From Bacteroidales bacterium (GTDB lineage Bacteria; Bacteroidota; Bacteroidia; Bacteroidales; UBA4181), in assembly GCA_031265445.1 (NCBI GenBank), contig JAISCQ010000282.1, positions 1-38,913 of the forward strand: a DNA stretch of 38,913 bases, written 5' to 3'. The translations under genes and the position numbers were made by a program. The notes under the pieces were generated by a model. That model saw nothing but the letters and a program-made list of their open reading frames with translations. It had not been told where the DNA came from and did not search any database. This document shows, one piece after another, positions 10,202 to 19,033 of this stretch (position 1 is its first letter; each line of letters starts with the position of its first letter).

Positions 10202-13200
10202 ATGATGCACTTAAAACAATCCGTCAAGTTATTTCTGATTATTTTTTTCGTAGTAATTTGTTTTAGATTCCATGTGGTTGCATCTGTGCAGTATGAAACA
10301 GATCATTTTCGCTTAACCATTCTGACTAGCGGACAGGTAGAAAGTTTTGTTGATTTACGCAACGGCGCTAATTATGCCGATGCCAAAGATACGCGCTTTT
10401 GTGTGCTTAGGCTTCAAAAGAGTACTGCAGGCGTGGCAGCCGACCAAATGGTGCAAAATGGCGACATATTGACCTTTTCATTTCCCGGAACGGCTGTTGC
10501 GGTGAAATTACAGGTGACAGTCCATGAATCGCACCTGATTTTTGATGTGGTGGAAATAACCGGTGGCGATTTTTATGATCTTCAGTTTGCGCGCGTTGCG
10601 CTAATCATTGACTATCAAAAGGACGACTTTGCAGCCAGCGCCATGAGCCGGAAGCTGCATACCTCAACACTTGAGTTTCCGGGAAAGTCCAATCTGATTG
10701 GCGGTCAGTGCTATAAGGCGCACGGATGGGAAGGCGCCGGCGTATTTCTGCTGGGTATGCCCGAAGTGCATTTGCGCGAAACCATGCAACAGGTAGTAGC
10801 ATCCTATCCACCGGGCGAAATGCCGGTAAACCTTGCGGGAGGTCCTTTTGCAATGGATCATCCGAAAAATTACGGTTCGTACGTGATTGTATCCGAAGCA
10901 ATCACCGAGCAGCAGGTAGATGAATGGGTGGCGCATCTTTCCCGCTTTGGCGTTACACAGGTTGATTTCCACCAGGGAACGCCTTTCCGACAAGGCGATT
11001 TTCATTTCAACGAAAAAGCCTATCCGAACGGTGTTGCCGATTTCCGGAAAATGAGCGAGGCGTTTCGCAAGCATGGATTCATCACCGGCTTACACACCTA
11101 TGCCCAATACATAGATGTGAACTCGCAGTTTGTAACCCCTGTCCCCAGCAAAGATTTAGACGCAATGGGTACTTATGCGCTGACGGACGACTTGGATACC
11201 GACGAAACAACTGTCAGGGTGGATATATCAACTGCGGATATATCGGAAACAGTAGGATGGAGTATTCGCAACAGCAAAGTCATTCGTATAGATGATGAAT
11301 TGATGATTTTTGACAAGCCATCGCGAACGGCGCCCTACGGTTTTACATCCTGTCAGCGGGGCGCATACGGGACAAAGGTATCGGCGCACAGTAAAGGCGC
11401 TCGTGTGGAACATATAGTGCAGTTGTTCGATATGTTCATACCCAAAGATGGCAGCGAACTGTTTCTTGAGGTAGCCCGCGAAACAGCCCGCGCCTATAAT
11501 GAAGGAGGGTTTGGTATGATCTATCTCGACGCTTTGTGGTCGCCACGTACTGACGATTACGATCTTGGGCGGTATTACGAAACGCTTTTCGTGAACGAAC
11601 TGCTGAAACATGTAGAAACGCCGCCTTTATTGGAATATGGCAGTTTTTTTGCTACCAACCTTTGGTACGGACGTTCGCGCATGGGAGCATGGGATACCGG
11701 ACACCGAGGATACAGACAGTTTTTCGACAAACACATAGAGGCGAATCATACCACAGCCGACCCATTCTACCTGCCCGGGCACATGGGATGGATGGCACTT
11801 TGTCCATCGAACGGCGACAATGCAGATAATTTCCAGTATCATATTATGTTTCAGGAAGATGTTGAGTATTTAGGCGCCAAAATTCTGGCATATAATTATA
11901 GCCTTTCGTACAATGACATCCATAAAAATATTGCACAGCCATTCGCTTATCGAAACGGAAATATCTTGAAAAACTACGATTCTCTCCGTCGCGTCGGTTA
12001 TTTTCCTCCCGAAACGCTGGAACGTCTTCGTGATCCCAATGCAGATTTCCTGCTTCAACATTCCGGTGATGACTGGCGCCTGACGGAAGCGAACTATGAG
12101 CGTACCTTGTTGCGCCCCGACGTTCGTGAGTTTTCGTACAGCAATCCCTACCCCGAACAAACGCCCATGATACGCATCGAACACCGTCATCAGCCGGTGG
12201 CATACACATCGTCCGAAGGCATCGACTTAATAGCGTTTAACGAAACGCTACCGGTATCGTCAACAACTACCCGCAACTTTTCACCGCCCATCAATCTTTC
12301 AAATCATTTGGGGATGGGATTTTGGATATTTGGCGACGGGGGAAACCAACGCATCAATATCCAGGTGGAAGCGCCGTCAAATCTGATGTCCGGATATACC
12401 GACCATACAGTGACGGTTGATTTCGAGGGATGGCGTTATTTCGCGCTGGCGGAAGCCGACAACGGTATGATCAACAAAGCATATCCTTGCCCCATGCACG
12501 AACAGTGTGGAGATATTTATAAAGATTTGCGGCAAACTGTTTACTATAACAGCATCTCAAGAGTCCAAATGCAAATAGAAGGAGAAACAAAAAATCTGCG
12601 TTTTCGTACGGTTCGCGCGTTACCGCTACAGCATACCAACCTTGTCAACCCTACGCTCGAAATGGACGGAAAGAGTATCACTTTCCAGGGAAATATCAGA
12701 ACCGGGCAATATATGGAATATACGCCCGGCGGTCACGCGGTAGTGTATAACGCAGTGGGCAGAGAGGTCAGTGAAATGCAGCAGAATACGCCAGTGTTCA
12801 AACTCCCCACAGGCGATGCCACGATCAAATTTTCCGCTACTGATCCGTCCGGGAATAATCCTGTACGTATTACGTTGCGTACCGATGAAAATCCTCCGCC
12901 AGAAAAAGACAACCCGCCTATACCAACGGACTTGTCTGCAACATACGGGCAAATCCTGTCGGATGTAGCATTACCTGCGGGATGGTCGTGGGTGGACGAA
13001 ACAAAATCGGTTGGAAATGTGGGCGTTCAAACGCACGAAGCAAATTATACTCCGGATGACCCTAAAAAGTATTATGCGATGACCAATGTAGGTTTAAAAG
13101 TAACCGTAAAAGATGGCGGAGATCCGGAAATCACAAGCAGCGAAGAAATCCTGGCATATCCGCTTCGCGCATGGATACACAACAGATTGCTGCATGTGAC

Positions 13201-13360
13201 CGGATTAACTCCCGGAGAAACGTTGAGCGTATATACCGCTACCGGCGCACTGGAATATCATAGCATCGCCATATCAAACGAAGCGGATATAAAATTGAAG
13301 GTAATGGGAGTGTATATTGTGCAATCGGGTGGCAAATCAATAAAAGTAGTGTTTCATTAA
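10202..13360 (+). CDS. Putative secreted glycoside hydrolase of unassigned family, with C-terminal sorting domain
   Basis: About 1052 residues from the ATG at 10202, chosen because it yields a clean signal peptide (MMHLKQSVKLFLIIFFVVI...VVAS). Order seen: beta-rich N-domain (~30-210); TIM-barrel-like region (~225-600) with DFHQGTPF, GLHTYAQYID and GFGMIYLDALW, where Asp443 is a plausible catalytic residue; an inserted small beta domain (~315-405, IRIDDELMIF...QRGAYGT) inside the barrel; a jelly-roll-like carbohydrate-binding domain (~690-800); an MBG-like module (ATYGQILSDVALPAGWSW, ~915-970); and a final ~65 residues (LSVYTATGALEYHS...GVYIVQSGG) resembling a type IX secretion sorting domain. 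It is a paralog of the protein at 14846-17773. The YLDA strand-end Asp recalls alpha-galactosidase-type barrels, but I cannot name a CAZy family; hydrolase activity is inference. Confidence 0.7.
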   Translation: MMHLKQSVKLFLIIFFVVICFRFHVVASVQYETDHFRLTILTSGQVESFVDLRNGANYADAKDTRFCVLRLQKSTAGVAADQMVQNGDILTFSFPGTAVAVKLQVTVHESHLIFDVVEITGGDFYDLQFARVALIIDYQKDDFAASAMSRKLHTSTLEFPGKSNLIGGQCYKAHGWEGAGVFLLGMPEVHLRETMQQVVASYPPGEMPVNLAGGPFAMDHPKNYGSYVIVSEAITEQQVDEWVAHLSRFGVTQVDFHQGTPFRQGDFHFNEKAYPNGVADFRKMSEAFRKHGFITGLHTYAQYIDVNSQFVTPVPSKDLDAMGTYALTDDLDTDETTVRVDISTADISETVGWSIRNSKVIRIDDELMIFDKPSRTAPYGFTSCQRGAYGTKVSAHSKGARVEHIVQLFDMFIPKDGSELFLEVARETARAYNEGGFGMIYLDALWSPRTDDYDLGRYYETLFVNELLKHVETPPLLEYGSFFATNLWYGRSRMGAWDTGHRGYRQFFDKHIEANHTTADPFYLPGHMGWMALCPSNGDNADNFQYHIMFQEDVEYLGAKILAYNYSLSYNDIHKNIAQPFAYRNGNILKNYDSLRRVGYFPPETLERLRDPNADFLLQHSGDDWRLTEANYERTLLRPDVREFSYSNPYPEQTPMIRIEHRHQPVAYTSSEGIDLIAFNETLPVSSTTTRNFSPPINLSNHLGMGFWIFGDGGNQRINIQVEAPSNLMSGYTDHTVTVDFEGWRYFALAEADNGMINKAYPCPMHEQCGDIYKDLRQTVYYNSISRVQMQIEGETKNLRFRTVRALPLQHTNLVNPTLEMDGKSITFQGNIRTGQYMEYTPGGHAVVYNAVGREVSEMQQNTPVFKLPTGDATIKFSATDPSGNNPVRITLRTDENPPPEKDNPPIPTDLSATYGQILSDVALPAGWSWVDETKSVGNVGVQTHEANYTPDDPKKYYAMTNVGLKVTVKDGGDPEITSSEEILAYPLRAWIHNRLLHVTGLTPGETLSVYTATGALEYHSIAISNEADIKLKVMGVYIVQSGGKSIKVVFH

Positions 13361-13454
13361 TCATTTTTTACAAGAAGGGTGTGACATCCGATCAACATGA
13401 ATGATAAAATTAAAATCAAGTTATATAAAATAAATAAATTTAAATCGTAATCCA

Positions 13455-14720
13455 ATGAAAAAGCAATTCATTAAATTTTCAGCCGCTACGCTCATGGCAG
13501 CAGTAATGGCATTAGTGGTGTCCTGTAAGGACGATGACGATCCTGCATTATCCGTAACGCCTTCGGCAACGGCTATTGTATTTGCGGCGGATGGCGCCAG
13601 CGCCACATCGGCGGGCGCGGCAATTACCCCAACCTTCACGGTTGAAACCAACCAGGGCTTGTGGGATGTAACCTCAAACCAAACATGGGTAAAGGTGAAC
13701 AAGTCGGGTAAGACTTTTACTTTGAGCGCCGGTTCGGCTGGAACCACAGCGCCCGATCCCGCCACGGTAACCGTTACGGCTGGCGGGGCGAAACCCGTTA
13801 CCATCACCGTAACGCAGTTGGTTTCTGCGTCAATTCCGGTGTCGAGTATTTCCGTATCCCCGGCGTCTTTAAAATTATCTGAGGGAGATAGCGAGTTCCT
13901 GTTGGCAACCCTTTTGCCGGAAAACCATACAGATCAGGAGGCAAATAACACCCTTGTCTGGGAATCGTCCGACGAAAACGTGGTAACCGTAACGGGTGGC
14001 ATTGTAAATGTCGAGGGCGCGGGTAACGCCGTCATTACAGTCAGTTTGCAGCGCGACCCATCCATCAAAACGGAGGTTCCTGTTGTCGTTGGAACCGGCG
14101 TGTATCTTTCGCAATTTACTACAGTATCGATTGGTAACGAGGATTATCTCAAAGGCGAAATCTCCTTTACCAAAGACGCTTTAGTATTTATCAATGGAAT
14201 CGACGAATCAAAGATACCCAATGCGTACAATCGCGATTTCTTCACCTACGACCCGGAAACAGGCGATCTTACATTCATCGGAGAAACCGGTACATGGGAA
14301 GTGTGGTATATGCAAAGACTCAATTATTTTTATATTTTGAGAATGGCGGATGAAGTCCCTGTCGCCTGGTGGTTTGCCGGTCAAGGGTTTTGCGCTGCTA
14401 TAGAATGGGACTTTACCGGAAGTGGATGGGAAGATAACCATCCCAGAGATTTAGGATATATGAGGCCAATAGGTGATGGGAAATACCAAGTAAGCGGTTG
14501 GTTAAGAGCGGGATTTAGCTTGGCACTGCGATTAGGTGCTGCCGTTTATCCATTGAATCCTATCAGTGATATAACAGGAGATATTGAAGGAATGAATCTT
14601 TATCAGGATTTGCCTGCTACCAATACCCATTTTCAAGGAATGGGAGAAGGATTTATACAAGGTTATTATCTCATCACTTATGATTCGGATACTATGACAT
14701 TGAATTTTGAAAGGTTATAA
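13455..14720 (+). CDS. BACON/Ig-like lipoprotein, probable surface glycan-binding protein (SusE/F-like C-terminus)
   Basis: The 421-residue product has a lipoprotein signal ending VVSC followed by an Asp-rich stretch (KDDDDP), typical of surface-exported lipoproteins in this phylum. Residues ~28-125 form a BACON-type module (WDVTSNQTWVKV...TVTQLV). Residues ~130-213 form a bacterial Ig-like (Big_2) domain (VSSISVSPASLKLSEGDS, LVWESSDENVVTV). Residues ~215-421 hold aromatic-rich segments (KGEISFTKDALVFINGI, FFTYDPETGDLTFIGETGTWEVWY) resembling the SusE/SusF starch-binding repeats and DUF5125-like modules. It is placed between two putative hydrolases, so it likely holds the glycan near them. 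An AT-rich 94-base gap precedes it, and a strong inverted repeat follows 21 bases after the stop. Confidence 0.8.
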   Translation: MKKQFIKFSAATLMAAVMALVVSCKDDDDPALSVTPSATAIVFAADGASATSAGAAITPTFTVETNQGLWDVTSNQTWVKVNKSGKTFTLSAGSAGTTAPDPATVTVTAGGAKPVTITVTQLVSASIPVSSISVSPASLKLSEGDSEFLLATLLPENHTDQEANNTLVWESSDENVVTVTGGIVNVEGAGNAVITVSLQRDPSIKTEVPVVVGTGVYLSQFTTVSIGNEDYLKGEISFTKDALVFINGIDESKIPNAYNRDFFTYDPETGDLTFIGETGTWEVWYMQRLNYFYILRMADEVPVAWWFAGQGFCAAIEWDFTGSGWEDNHPRDLGYMRPIGDGKYQVSGWLRAGFSLALRLGAAVYPLNPISDITGDIEGMNLYQDLPATNTHFQGMGEGFIQGYYLITYDSDTMTLNFERL

Positions 14721-14741
14721 TCATTGTAAAAAAACATCCGC

Positions 14742-14770
14742 TTTGGGACGAGGTAAACCCTCGTCCCAAA
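14742..14770. repeat. Perfect 12-bp inverted repeat with 5-base loop (stem-loop)
   Basis: TTTGGGACGAGG (14742-14753) is followed by TAAAC and its exact reverse complement (14759-14770). It begins 21 bases after the BACON/Ig-like lipoprotein gene and ends 75 bases before the next gene. On the plus strand no T-run follows, so it is not a textbook intrinsic terminator in the direction of transcription; on the minus strand a run of seven T follows about 8 bases after the stem. It could be a processing or mRNA-stabilising hairpin that sets unequal expression of the flanking genes, or a dispersed repeat. Confidence 0.75.
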
Positions 14771-14845
14771 TGAGGGAACGAAGTACACGGTGCAAATTTG
14801 ATAAATTATTGTTTCCATTTTTATAAATTAAAAATAATAAAAATA

Positions 14846-17773
14846 ATGTTAGACACGATAAAATATTTGATGCTTATAGTATCCTGTGTCTTTTTTGCCA
14901 ATTGCAACAGCAATGATATCGTACTTGAAAACGACTATTTCAGGTATGTAATATCAAGCAACGGAACAAATCTTAAATTTGCAGACAAAGCAAGCGGCAA
15001 AAACCATCTTGATACGAATGTAAGTACAAAATGCGCCTCTATTTCAGTTGATGGAACAGAATACCAAGTGTCTGCCATATCATTTGAAGACCATCAATTG
15101 AGTATGGAATTTGGAAAGACCGGAGTAAAAATCAAACTCGATGTGAATCATTCGGGAGACAGAATCGCTTTAAAAGTAGCATCAGTTACCGGAAAAATCG
15201 AGTCCCTGACTTTTCTGAATGTTCCGTTAAAGCTGGAAGGTCAACCTTACGAACCTTTTGCAGCATGCGTGCTTTCGATGAATCTCTTTACTCATGTCAG
15301 GCAGTTACCTCCATTGCAAACCAGATTATGGGCAAAGTGTTATGAACGATTTGGCCTTGAAGGGGCTAAAATAACTTTGCTTGGCCTTCCTCACGAAAAA
15401 ATTCTGCCTGTGATTCGTGATGTAATGTCAAATGCCAAAGATATTCCTTTTTCCGACCAGGGAGGAGCATGGGCCTTGATGAGAGATGAAGGGTATGGCT
15501 CTTACCTGATGAACTTTGGAACCCTGACCGGGGAAACAGTCGATGACTGGATTGAAACGTGCCGCAGCCTGGGATTCAATCAGATAGACAGTCACGGTGG
15601 AGGCAGTTTTTTTGAATTTGGCACTTTTGATCTCAATAAGGAAAAATGGCCGGATGGATGGGATTCGTTTAAGCGAATTAATGCACGGTTGCATGAAGCC
15701 GGAATCTCTCATATTTTTCATACTTATGCCTTTTTTATAGATAAAACGTCGAGATATGTAACCCCTGTTCCCAGCAAAGATTTAGGATATGTTCGTACCT
15801 TTACCCTTGCTAAACCCCTGAGTGAAACTGCAGATGAAATCGTTGTGAAGGAATCCACCGCGAATATTTCCACCGCAACCGGATTCCATACGGAAAATAG
15901 TGTAACACTAAGAATTGAAGATGAATTTATAGAGTTCAGTAAAGTAGCTCAATCTCCTCCCTACAAATTTTCGGGATTAAAGCGGGGAGCCAATGGCACA
16001 AAACCATCGTCACATCATGTCAATGAAACTGCTTTTCATATGAGTGAAAGATTTGGAAGATTTGTTCCGGGGCCGGAAACCGGTCTTTTTGACGAAATGG
16101 CACAGAGACATGCGGAAATTGTAAATCATTGTGAATTTGACGGTATCTATTTGGATGCCATTGATGGAGCTGCCGTACTGGAAGGAGAAGAAAACTTTTG
16201 GTATTATGGAACGAAGTTTATTTTCGAAATTGCAAAACACTTAAAACATACGGTTGGAATGGAAATGAGTTCCATGTCACACCACTGGTGGCATTACCGG
16301 TCGCGCTGGCAAGCATGGGACAGGCCTGTCCGCGGATATAAAAGATTTATCGATATACATTTAGCCTCTATCAAAGCGTCTGCGCTTTTCCTGCCGGATG
16401 AAATCAGATCGAATGAATGGGAACATGGTCTATGGCCCGGTCATACGCCTCTGATAGATAAATACGCAGGTGTGGATAAGGGGCAAACAATGCTTCCGCT
16501 CCATTTAGGGTGGTGGGGACATCAGGCCTGGGATCCTCCTCAGACAGAACCGACTTTTTCTGACGACATAGAATACCTCGGCTGCAAAATGATAGCTAAT
16601 AATGCCGGCTTTTCACAGACAGGCGGAGTAGATAAAAATACTTTGGAAAAGATACCGATTTATAAACAAGCCGCAGAAATACTCAAACAATATGAAGAAT
16701 TGCGGCAGAAGAAATATTTTGGAGAAGACGTGAAAAAACTGTTGCGGCAACCCGGAAAAGAGTACACGCTGTTCCAAAACGAAAACGGAGATTGGAATTT
16801 TAAACCGGTTAGTTATCAAAAACATAAAATAGCCGGATTGGATCATCCTACGGCAAGATGGACTACAGAGAATCAATTTTATGACCAACCGATTCAATTA
16901 AGGATAGAATCATTGATGTCGGTAAAACCTTATGATGATCCATCCAATATTGTTTTAACCGATGGTTCTGACTTGACAGGTTTCAATATCAAATCAAATG
17001 CAACAGGAGTTTCGGGTCAGATAAAAGCGACAGAGGAAAAAACAGCAACCGGAGAGCAAAGTATTGCATATTTTTCAAAAAGCTCCGGAGAATCTCCCCA
17101 AGACGGTTCTTATATCAATATGGAAAAAAAATATGATCCATTGTTGGATTTAAGTAAAAATCAAGCGTTGGGCGTCTGGATAAAAGGAGATGGCAACGGG
17201 CAGATCCTGAATTTGAGTTTGAGGAGTCCTGACCATATCTCTTATGGTGCACATGGGGATCATTTTGTTAAAATTGATTTTACAGGCTGGAAATATTTTG
17301 AACTTGTTGAGATAGAATCTTCAAAAATCAGTGATTATATCTGGCCTGATGACTCTCATTTTTATGTTTACGACTCATACAGGCACACGATTCAATTCAG
17401 AAGTATTGAAAGCCTGCAATTTTGGTACAATCATCTGCCGAAGGGACGGGAAGTAAAGACAGTAATCGGGCCTGTTAAGGCAATACCAATGATAAGCGGA
17501 TATGTTGAAAATCCCTCTGTTACAATAGCTGGAAAAAAGATCGTTTTTCCGGTGAAAATGGAATCAGGAATGTATTTGGAATTTAGATCTTTAAGTGACT
17601 GTAAATTATGCGATTCCAAAGGAGAGCTTCTTGGAGAAGTAAAACCTCAAGGTACGGTTCCTGAACTGAAAAAAGGAAATAATGAAATCATTTTTTCAGG
17701 TGAAGGTTCCGAAAAATGTAATACACGATTACAGATAACTGTAATTAGTGAAGGTTCAATTGACATCAGATAA
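14846..17773 (+). CDS. Second putative glycoside hydrolase, paralog of the protein at 10202-13360
   Basis: About 975 residues from ATG 14846; the in-frame TTG at 14798 would put extra residues ahead of the export signal. The short signal ends at Cys14 (IVSC) or Cys20 (FANC), suggesting a lipoprotein. The domain plan copies its paralog: beta N-domain, barrel with QIDSHGGG, HIFHTYAFFID, VTPVPSKDL and FDGIYLDAIDG (Asp437), the same inserted beta domain (LRIEDEFIEF...KRGANGT), a SRWQAWDRPVRGYKRFID segment, LGWWGH, and DDIEYLGCKMIANNAGFS. A jelly-roll-like binding domain covers ~690-870. It lacks the MBG-like and sorting domains. The gene is visibly more AT-rich than its neighbours, hinting at separate origin. 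Family unassigned; enzymatic role inferred from the conserved acidic residues and the locus. Confidence 0.68.
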   Translation: MLDTIKYLMLIVSCVFFANCNSNDIVLENDYFRYVISSNGTNLKFADKASGKNHLDTNVSTKCASISVDGTEYQVSAISFEDHQLSMEFGKTGVKIKLDVNHSGDRIALKVASVTGKIESLTFLNVPLKLEGQPYEPFAACVLSMNLFTHVRQLPPLQTRLWAKCYERFGLEGAKITLLGLPHEKILPVIRDVMSNAKDIPFSDQGGAWALMRDEGYGSYLMNFGTLTGETVDDWIETCRSLGFNQIDSHGGGSFFEFGTFDLNKEKWPDGWDSFKRINARLHEAGISHIFHTYAFFIDKTSRYVTPVPSKDLGYVRTFTLAKPLSETADEIVVKESTANISTATGFHTENSVTLRIEDEFIEFSKVAQSPPYKFSGLKRGANGTKPSSHHVNETAFHMSERFGRFVPGPETGLFDEMAQRHAEIVNHCEFDGIYLDAIDGAAVLEGEENFWYYGTKFIFEIAKHLKHTVGMEMSSMSHHWWHYRSRWQAWDRPVRGYKRFIDIHLASIKASALFLPDEIRSNEWEHGLWPGHTPLIDKYAGVDKGQTMLPLHLGWWGHQAWDPPQTEPTFSDDIEYLGCKMIANNAGFSQTGGVDKNTLEKIPIYKQAAEILKQYEELRQKKYFGEDVKKLLRQPGKEYTLFQNENGDWNFKPVSYQKHKIAGLDHPTARWTTENQFYDQPIQLRIESLMSVKPYDDPSNIVLTDGSDLTGFNIKSNATGVSGQIKATEEKTATGEQSIAYFSKSSGESPQDGSYINMEKKYDPLLDLSKNQALGVWIKGDGNGQILNLSLRSPDHISYGAHGDHFVKIDFTGWKYFELVEIESSKISDYIWPDDSHFYVYDSYRHTIQFRSIESLQFWYNHLPKGREVKTVIGPVKAIPMISGYVENPSVTIAGKKIVFPVKMESGMYLEFRSLSDCKLCDSKGELLGEVKPQGTVPELKKGNNEIIFSGEGSEKCNTRLQITVISEGSIDIR

Positions 17774-17802
17774 AAATAATTTAGTCTATCAGAAAATAAT
17801 TA

Positions 17803-17830
17803 AATTCTCAATAATCAATTCTCAATAATC
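17803..17830. repeat. Two perfect tandem copies of a 14-bp AT-rich unit
   Basis: AATTCTCAATAATC occurs at 17803-17816 and again at 17817-17830, with a partial third copy (AAT) after. It lies in the 81-base gap between the second putative hydrolase and the M24-like gene. It may be simple slippage or a binding site; nothing else supports a regulatory function. No clear Bacteroidota -33/-7 promoter (TTTG / TAnnTTTG) could be placed around it. Confidence 0.6.
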
Positions 17831-17854
17831 AATAATTTTTAATTTTATAGCAAT

Positions 17855-19030
17855 ATGTATTATCATGCAAAAGAAAACGAAAGGCGTATTAAAAAGTTAC
17901 AAACGCTTTTGGAAGAGTATCATCTGGATTATGCTTTTGTGTATTACGATGAGCTGAATATAGCAAACGGGTGGTATTTAACCGGTTGGTGTCCGCAATT
18001 TGAAAGCGGAGCGGTTTTTGTGCCGCAGAAAGGCGAACCTTTGTTGCTTGGCGGACCCGAAAGCGAGCCTTTCGCGAAGCAATCGTCAGCGGTCAGGGAA
18101 ACGAGAAATTTTACCGCTTTTATGGTGCCCGACGAAGAATATCCCAATGCGATCATCAGCGGCTTTCCGGATTTGTTCAAAGAAATAAAGGATAAGTTGA
18201 TGAACGGGAAAATCGGAGTTGTCGGGTTGGATAAAATGCCGTATTATTTACATGAGCAGATTTCAAACGGATTCAAGGGCATTGAACTTGTTGATATTAC
18301 CGAAGAATATTTGAAATTCCGTCATTACAAATCGGATTGGGAAGTTGAGCAAATCAGCCAATCGTTCCGCATTTGCGATGATGCGTACAGAGCGATGACC
18401 GCAGCCGTCAGGCCCGGCGTTAAGGAAATCGAGGTTGCTGCCGAGGGAGAAGCAGTGTGCAGGAGAGCGGGCGCCAATGGTTTTGCCTATCAGACCATTG
18501 TGGGAAGCGGCGAAAGGTCAAACGCCGTAGTGCCGACGGCTACCAACAAAGTAATGGCTGACGGTGAAATGGTCATGCTGGGAATAGCGCCGCGTACTAA
18601 CGGATATGCGGGAACGTTCGGCCATACCGTGCCGGTGAACGGAACATATACGGATGAGCAGCGAAAATGTTTAAAAGATATGATCGAGGTTTTATTTGAT
18701 GTGAAAGCCGTATTAAAAATCGGAGCGGATGGAAAAACGATCGACGCGGCGGGCAGGAAACTGTATATCAAAGGCGGATACCTGAAATATATGGTATGTC
18801 CTTTCGCACATACGATAGGGCTGATGGAAGCCGAAGCGCCTTTTTTCGGACCTAACAGCACGGATGTTTTAAGTGAAAACATGACAGTTTGCGTGGACGT
18901 AAGTTTTTTCGGACATCCCCGGTTGAACGGGCTAAGAGTGGAAACGGGATATGTCATTACCAAAGACGGGGCGAAGTCGCTGTCGCCTTTTATGGAAAGT
19001 GAATTTCAAAAAATTTTAAAGGAGGAATAA
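17855..19030 (+). CDS. Creatinase/aminopeptidase P-fold (M24 family) protein missing canonical metal ligands
   Basis: The 391-residue protein has an N-terminal creatinase-like domain (~1-155) and a C-terminal pita-bread domain (~160-391), with no signal peptide, so it is cytoplasmic. Landmarks are recognisable: VRPGVKEIEVAAEGE, IVGSGERSN, GYAGTFGHTV, FAHTIGLMEAEAPFFGP, MTVCVDVSFF, RVETGYVIT. Active M24 peptidases bind two metals through Asp, Asp, His, Glu, Glu. Aligned by eye these positions are Gly243, Thr254, His319, Asp348 and Glu363, so both Asp are gone. The His of the usual PH motif is also absent (VVPTATN). Creatinase of this fold works without metal and cleaves a C-N bond, so a non-peptidase hydrolase or lyase is plausible; a ligand-binding role is also possible. 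It is followed by the ASRT-family gene after 3 bases. Confidence 0.88.
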   Translation: MYYHAKENERRIKKLQTLLEEYHLDYAFVYYDELNIANGWYLTGWCPQFESGAVFVPQKGEPLLLGGPESEPFAKQSSAVRETRNFTAFMVPDEEYPNAIISGFPDLFKEIKDKLMNGKIGVVGLDKMPYYLHEQISNGFKGIELVDITEEYLKFRHYKSDWEVEQISQSFRICDDAYRAMTAAVRPGVKEIEVAAEGEAVCRRAGANGFAYQTIVGSGERSNAVVPTATNKVMADGEMVMLGIAPRTNGYAGTFGHTVPVNGTYTDEQRKCLKDMIEVLFDVKAVLKIGADGKTIDAAGRKLYIKGGYLKYMVCPFAHTIGLMEAEAPFFGPNSTDVLSENMTVCVDVSFFGHPRLNGLRVETGYVITKDGAKSLSPFMESEFQKILKEE

Positions 19031-19033
19031 TCT
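19019..19033 (+). promoter_or_regulatory. Canonical Shine-Dalgarno site for the ASRT-family gene
   Basis: AAGGAGG ends at 19025, eight bases before the ATG at 19034, and overlaps the last codons of the M24-like gene. Strong Shine-Dalgarno sites are uncommon in Bacteroidota, where initiation usually relies on A-rich leaders, as seen for the other genes here. It fixes the start of the small gene and suggests translational coupling, or import of the gene pair from a lineage that uses such sites. Confidence 0.6.

Noticed and set aside
14742-14770. Rho-independent terminator for the upstream lipoprotein gene
   Set aside because: The stem is strong but no T-run follows on the plus strand; only the minus strand has a T-tract, and no gene ends there.
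14797-14830. Bacteroidota-type promoter (TTTG and TAnnTTTG) before the second hydrolase
   Set aside because: A TTTG at 14797-14800 exists, but the -7 candidate TATAAATT at 14823 matches poorly and spacing is long.
17855-19030. Naming the M24-family protein Xaa-Pro aminopeptidase
   Set aside because: Both metal-binding Asp positions are substituted, so peptidase function is not supported.
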